From contig CAWFLX010000059.1 of NCBI GenBank assembly GCA_963816775.1, positions 124,001 to 188,000 on the forward strand: DNA of 64,000 bases, written 5' to 3'. Origin of the DNA: JAFAXD01 sp963816775 (GTDB lineage Bacteria; Pseudomonadota; Alphaproteobacteria; Rhizobiales; Xanthobacteraceae). A program made the translations under genes and the position numbers. Each line of letters opens with the position of its first letter. The stretch's first letter is position 1. Below the pieces are notes generated by a model. The model saw only the letters and a program-made list of their open reading frames with translations, did not search any database and was not told the DNA's origin. This document shows, piece after piece, positions 61,949 through 64,000 of the stretch.

Positions 61949-62938
61949 ATGAATTGGACACGTCGTCAGTCGCTGCAGTTCGGGCTGGGCGCCCTCGCAG
62001 CCGCCAGCGGCCTGCAGGGGACGGCCGCGCAGGACTATCCGAGTCGGCCGGTCACCCTCGTCGTTCCGTTTGCGCCCGGCGGGGGCCTCGACATGATTGC
62101 ACGGCAGCTGCAACCACTGCTGGAGCAGCGGCTGGGCAAACCCTTGCTGATCGAGAACCGGCCCGGCGCTGGCACCATGATCGGGGCCGCGGCGGTCGCC
62201 AAGGCCGCGCCCGACGGTTACACGCTGCTGTTCGGCAGCGCCTCTCCGCTCGCGATCGCCGTGAACGTGAACAAGAACCCGCCCTACGATCCGGTGCGGG
62301 ATTTTGTGCCGATCGCAATGATCGGCAACGCTGCGTTCGTGTTCGTGGTGACGCCGGACCTCGGCGTGAACACGCTCGCCGACTTCATCACGCTTGCCAA
62401 GGACAATCCCCGCCAGCTGTCGTTCGGCTCGGGCGGCAATGGGTCGATCCAGCACCTGTTTGCCGAGTTGCTGCAGACCATGGCCGGCATCCGCATGGTC
62501 CATGTGCCCTATCGCGGCGATAATCCGGTGCTCAGCGATATTGTCGCCGGGCATATTCCGGCGGCCTTCGTCGAGATGGGGGTCGCCATGCCTTTCATCG
62601 GCGCCCGCAAAGTGCGGGCGCTGGCCGTATCATCTTCGACCCGTGTGCCGGCAATGCCGGATATTCCGACCATTGCGGAGGCAGGCGTTCCCGGCTTTGG
62701 CGCGGTGTCGTGGCAGATGTTCGTCGCCCCGGTCGGAACGCCGCCGGAGATCGTCGAGCGACTCCACGCCGATGTTATCGCCGTGCTGGCGCAGCCCGAG
62801 GTGCGGGACGACTTTGTGCGCGCCGGCCGCATTCCGGCGCAGCCGCTGTCGGTCCCTGAGATGCAGGACTACATGAAGTCCGAGTTCGCACGTTGGGCCA
62901 AGGTGGTGCAGGACGCCGGCATCAGCGCGTCGCAATAG
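61949..62938 (+). CDS. Tripartite tricarboxylate transporter substrate-binding protein (TctC/Bug family)
   Basis: A 329-residue periplasmic binding protein. A twin-arginine-like export signal (TRRQSLQFGLGALAAASG) is followed by YPSRPVTLVVPFAPGGGLD, NRPGAGTMIGAAAVAKAAPD, YDPVRDFVPIAMIG and MVHVPYRGDNPVLSDIVAGH. It is the second orphan of this family in 6 kb. No TctA/TctB genes are seen nearby. No clear ribosome binding site is visible before the ATG. Confidence 0.92.
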   Translation: MNWTRRQSLQFGLGALAAASGLQGTAAQDYPSRPVTLVVPFAPGGGLDMIARQLQPLLEQRLGKPLLIENRPGAGTMIGAAAVAKAAPDGYTLLFGSASPLAIAVNVNKNPPYDPVRDFVPIAMIGNAAFVFVVTPDLGVNTLADFITLAKDNPRQLSFGSGGNGSIQHLFAELLQTMAGIRMVHVPYRGDNPVLSDIVAGHIPAAFVEMGVAMPFIGARKVRALAVSSSTRVPAMPDIPTIAEAGVPGFGAVSWQMFVAPVGTPPEIVERLHADVIAVLAQPEVRDDFVRAGRIPAQPLSVPEMQDYMKSEFARWAKVVQDAGISASQ

Positions 62939-63198
62939 AAAAAGCGCGATGATTTTTCGTCGAGCTGCCACAAGATCTAGATCGAGCTAGACCCAGGCTG
63001 CGAGCGGCCAGCGTCAATTATGAGTAACTAATTGATCGATTGGAATTTTCGGCGCCGCGCCGCGCCATAAATGCCATAGATGACGAAAAAAACGCGAGTG
63101 ATGAGTCCGCAATAGCTTTGGTATCGAGCGCAAGGGTGCCCGATATCGCACGCGCGCGATCTTGTAGCGAGCCGCTCACAGATAGCCGGGTCGTGCTG

Positions 63199-63573
63199 CT
63201 ACGCGTGCCCGAGCAGCGCCTTCTTCAGGCCGGCGGTCGGCTTCATGAAGAACACCAGCATGGTGCAGCCGTTCGGCGCCATCGGAGAATGGCGGCTGCC
63301 TTTGGCGCGGATGACGAAATTGCCGGCGGTGCATTCGCCTTCCTGGTCGACCAGCGACCCTTCGAGCACGTATGTCTGCTCCAGATCCTCATGCACATGC
63401 GCCGGAATGCCGGCGCCAGGCTCGAGTTTTGCGATGATGGTCAGCATGCCGCTCACGGGATCGTGGTAGATCACCTTCATCTTGTTTCCCGGCGTAGTTT
63501 CGATCCAGGGCAGCGAGTCGGTGTTGATGAAGCGCGAGGCCAGAACCTCGAGTGTGGCTGCGTCGGTCGTCAT
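63199..63573 (-). CDS. Cupin-domain protein
   Basis: A 124-residue single-cupin protein. The first cupin motif is HVHEDLEQTYVLEG (His-x-His, Glu) and the second is in GSRHSPMAPNG, so a metal site is likely. Such small cupins in catabolic regions are often dioxygenases, isomerases or sensors; the role is open. GGAGGAG 4 bases before the ATG at 63573 fixes the start. Confidence 0.85.
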   Translation of the reverse strand: MTTDAATLEVLASRFINTDSLPWIETTPGNKMKVIYHDPVSGMLTIIAKLEPGAGIPAHVHEDLEQTYVLEGSLVDQEGECTAGNFVIRAKGSRHSPMAPNGCTMLVFFMKPTAGLKKALLGHA

Positions 63574-63806
63574 CGTCTCCTCCGTCCACAAATCGCGATG
63601 TTGAAGCACATCGTCCGCTGGTGCCGCGATGGTAGCGAACGCCGCAGAAACCGCCAAGGCATCGGCTTGCAAGGCTGCCCATCGCGATCACGCGATCGGC
63701 GGTGCGCGGCCCGGGCTGTCAACGGTCGTCAGATCGACAAGTTGTGATTGTCGCCCGGACAGCAGGGTGAGCTAACGTCCACCAGACGGTCAGCCGGGAG
63801 TCAACC

Positions 63807-64000
63807 ATGAAGCCCTATATGCTTGTCTTTGTGTGTACAGCTTTGCCCGCGCTCTTGTCGGGTGCCAACGGCGCGCTCGCCCAGTCGGACAAATCCGGTG
63901 TCGAGCGTCTTTATGTTCTCAATTGCGGACGCGGGCATGCGGCCGATCAATCGCTCTGGTCGCCGGGCGTCAATGTCGGCACGGCGATCGATGTTTCTGA
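63807..64000 (+). CDS. Secreted metallo-beta-lactamase-fold protein (lactonase-like), 5' end only
   Basis: The first 64 residues of a gene cut by the window edge. A signal peptide (MKPYMLVFVCTALPALLSG..., cleavage near GALAQS) is followed by GVERLYVLNCGRGHAADQ and SLWSPGVNVGTAIDVS. This is how I remember the secreted N-acyl-homoserine-lactonase-like MBL proteins of Bradyrhizobium to begin. The metal-binding motif lies beyond the edge. GGGAG 7 bases before the ATG. Confidence 0.65.
   Translation, partial: MKPYMLVFVCTALPALLSGANGALAQSDKSGVERLYVLNCGRGHAADQSLWSPGVNVGTAIDVS

Noticed and set aside
1..64000. CRISPR arrays, tRNA or rRNA genes, insertion sequences
   Set aside because: No regular spaced repeats, no cloverleaf with a T-loop motif in the gaps I read, and no transposase or integrase. 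The repeats present are dispersed palindromes.

Overview
The window looks like chromosomal DNA of a GC-rich alphaproteobacterium of the order Hyphomicrobiales (Rhizobiales), probably in or near Bradyrhizobiaceae/Xanthobacteraceae. The reasons are: the block murJ-trpS-nfuA-tsaB-rimI-fur-plsC-miaB-phoH-ybeY-corC-lnt-praR-metK-trmB on one strand; the block rpsT-dnaA-dnaN-recF-gyrB; the two-domain NADP-malic enzyme; many periplasmic solute-binding proteins; and short RPE-like palindromes (3383-3460, 54600-54650). Family names come from recognised motifs, not from a search. I see no rRNA, tRNA, CRISPR array, transposase, integrase or prophage gene.

Region 1 (1-2.6 kb): the 3' end of a DsbB-family gene and a YadGH-like two-gene ABC exporter. 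A 520-bp gene-free stretch follows, packed with palindromes and a duplicated module with two different terminator-like hairpins. Region 2 (2.6-17.5 kb, all minus strand): a dense housekeeping run for tRNA modification (trmB, miaB, tsaB), ribosome maturation (ybeY, rimI), envelope synthesis (murJ, plsC, lnt), Fe-S delivery (nfuA), trpS, metK and the regulators fur and praR. Several neighbours overlap by 1-4 bases.

Region 3 (17.5-27.1 kb): mixed single genes, including a hypothetical gene whose 3' end runs into a palindromic repeat, adenosine kinase, a methyltransferase, two orphan branched-chain-type solute-binding proteins, a beta-lactamase-fold hydrolase, a two-domain GNAT protein and an alpha/beta hydrolase. 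Region 4 (27.1-40.3 kb, minus strand): the replication block maeB, rpsT, dnaA, dnaN, recF, gyrB. A PAS-GGDEF-EAL cyclic-di-GMP gene sits between recF and gyrB, palindromes sit between recF and dnaN and against the end of dnaA, and 1.07 kb of partly A/T-rich DNA lies between dnaA and rpsT.

Region 5 (40.3-55.2 kb): stress and envelope genes (msrA, UPF0114, L,D-transpeptidase, universal stress protein), a PatZ-like acyl-CoA-synthetase/acetyltransferase, an alcohol dehydrogenase, and a pair made of a catalytically dead HtrA-like protein and a LuxR-type regulator with a degenerate receiver. Region 6 (55.3-64 kb): an apparent catabolic area with an enolase-superfamily enzyme, thiolase, flavin monooxygenase, cupin, the start of a lactonase-like protein and two orphan TctC-type binding proteins.

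The main candidates for something undescribed are the palindrome families and their composite arrangements, the twin module at 2.1-2.6 kb, and the pseudo-HtrA/LuxR pair.
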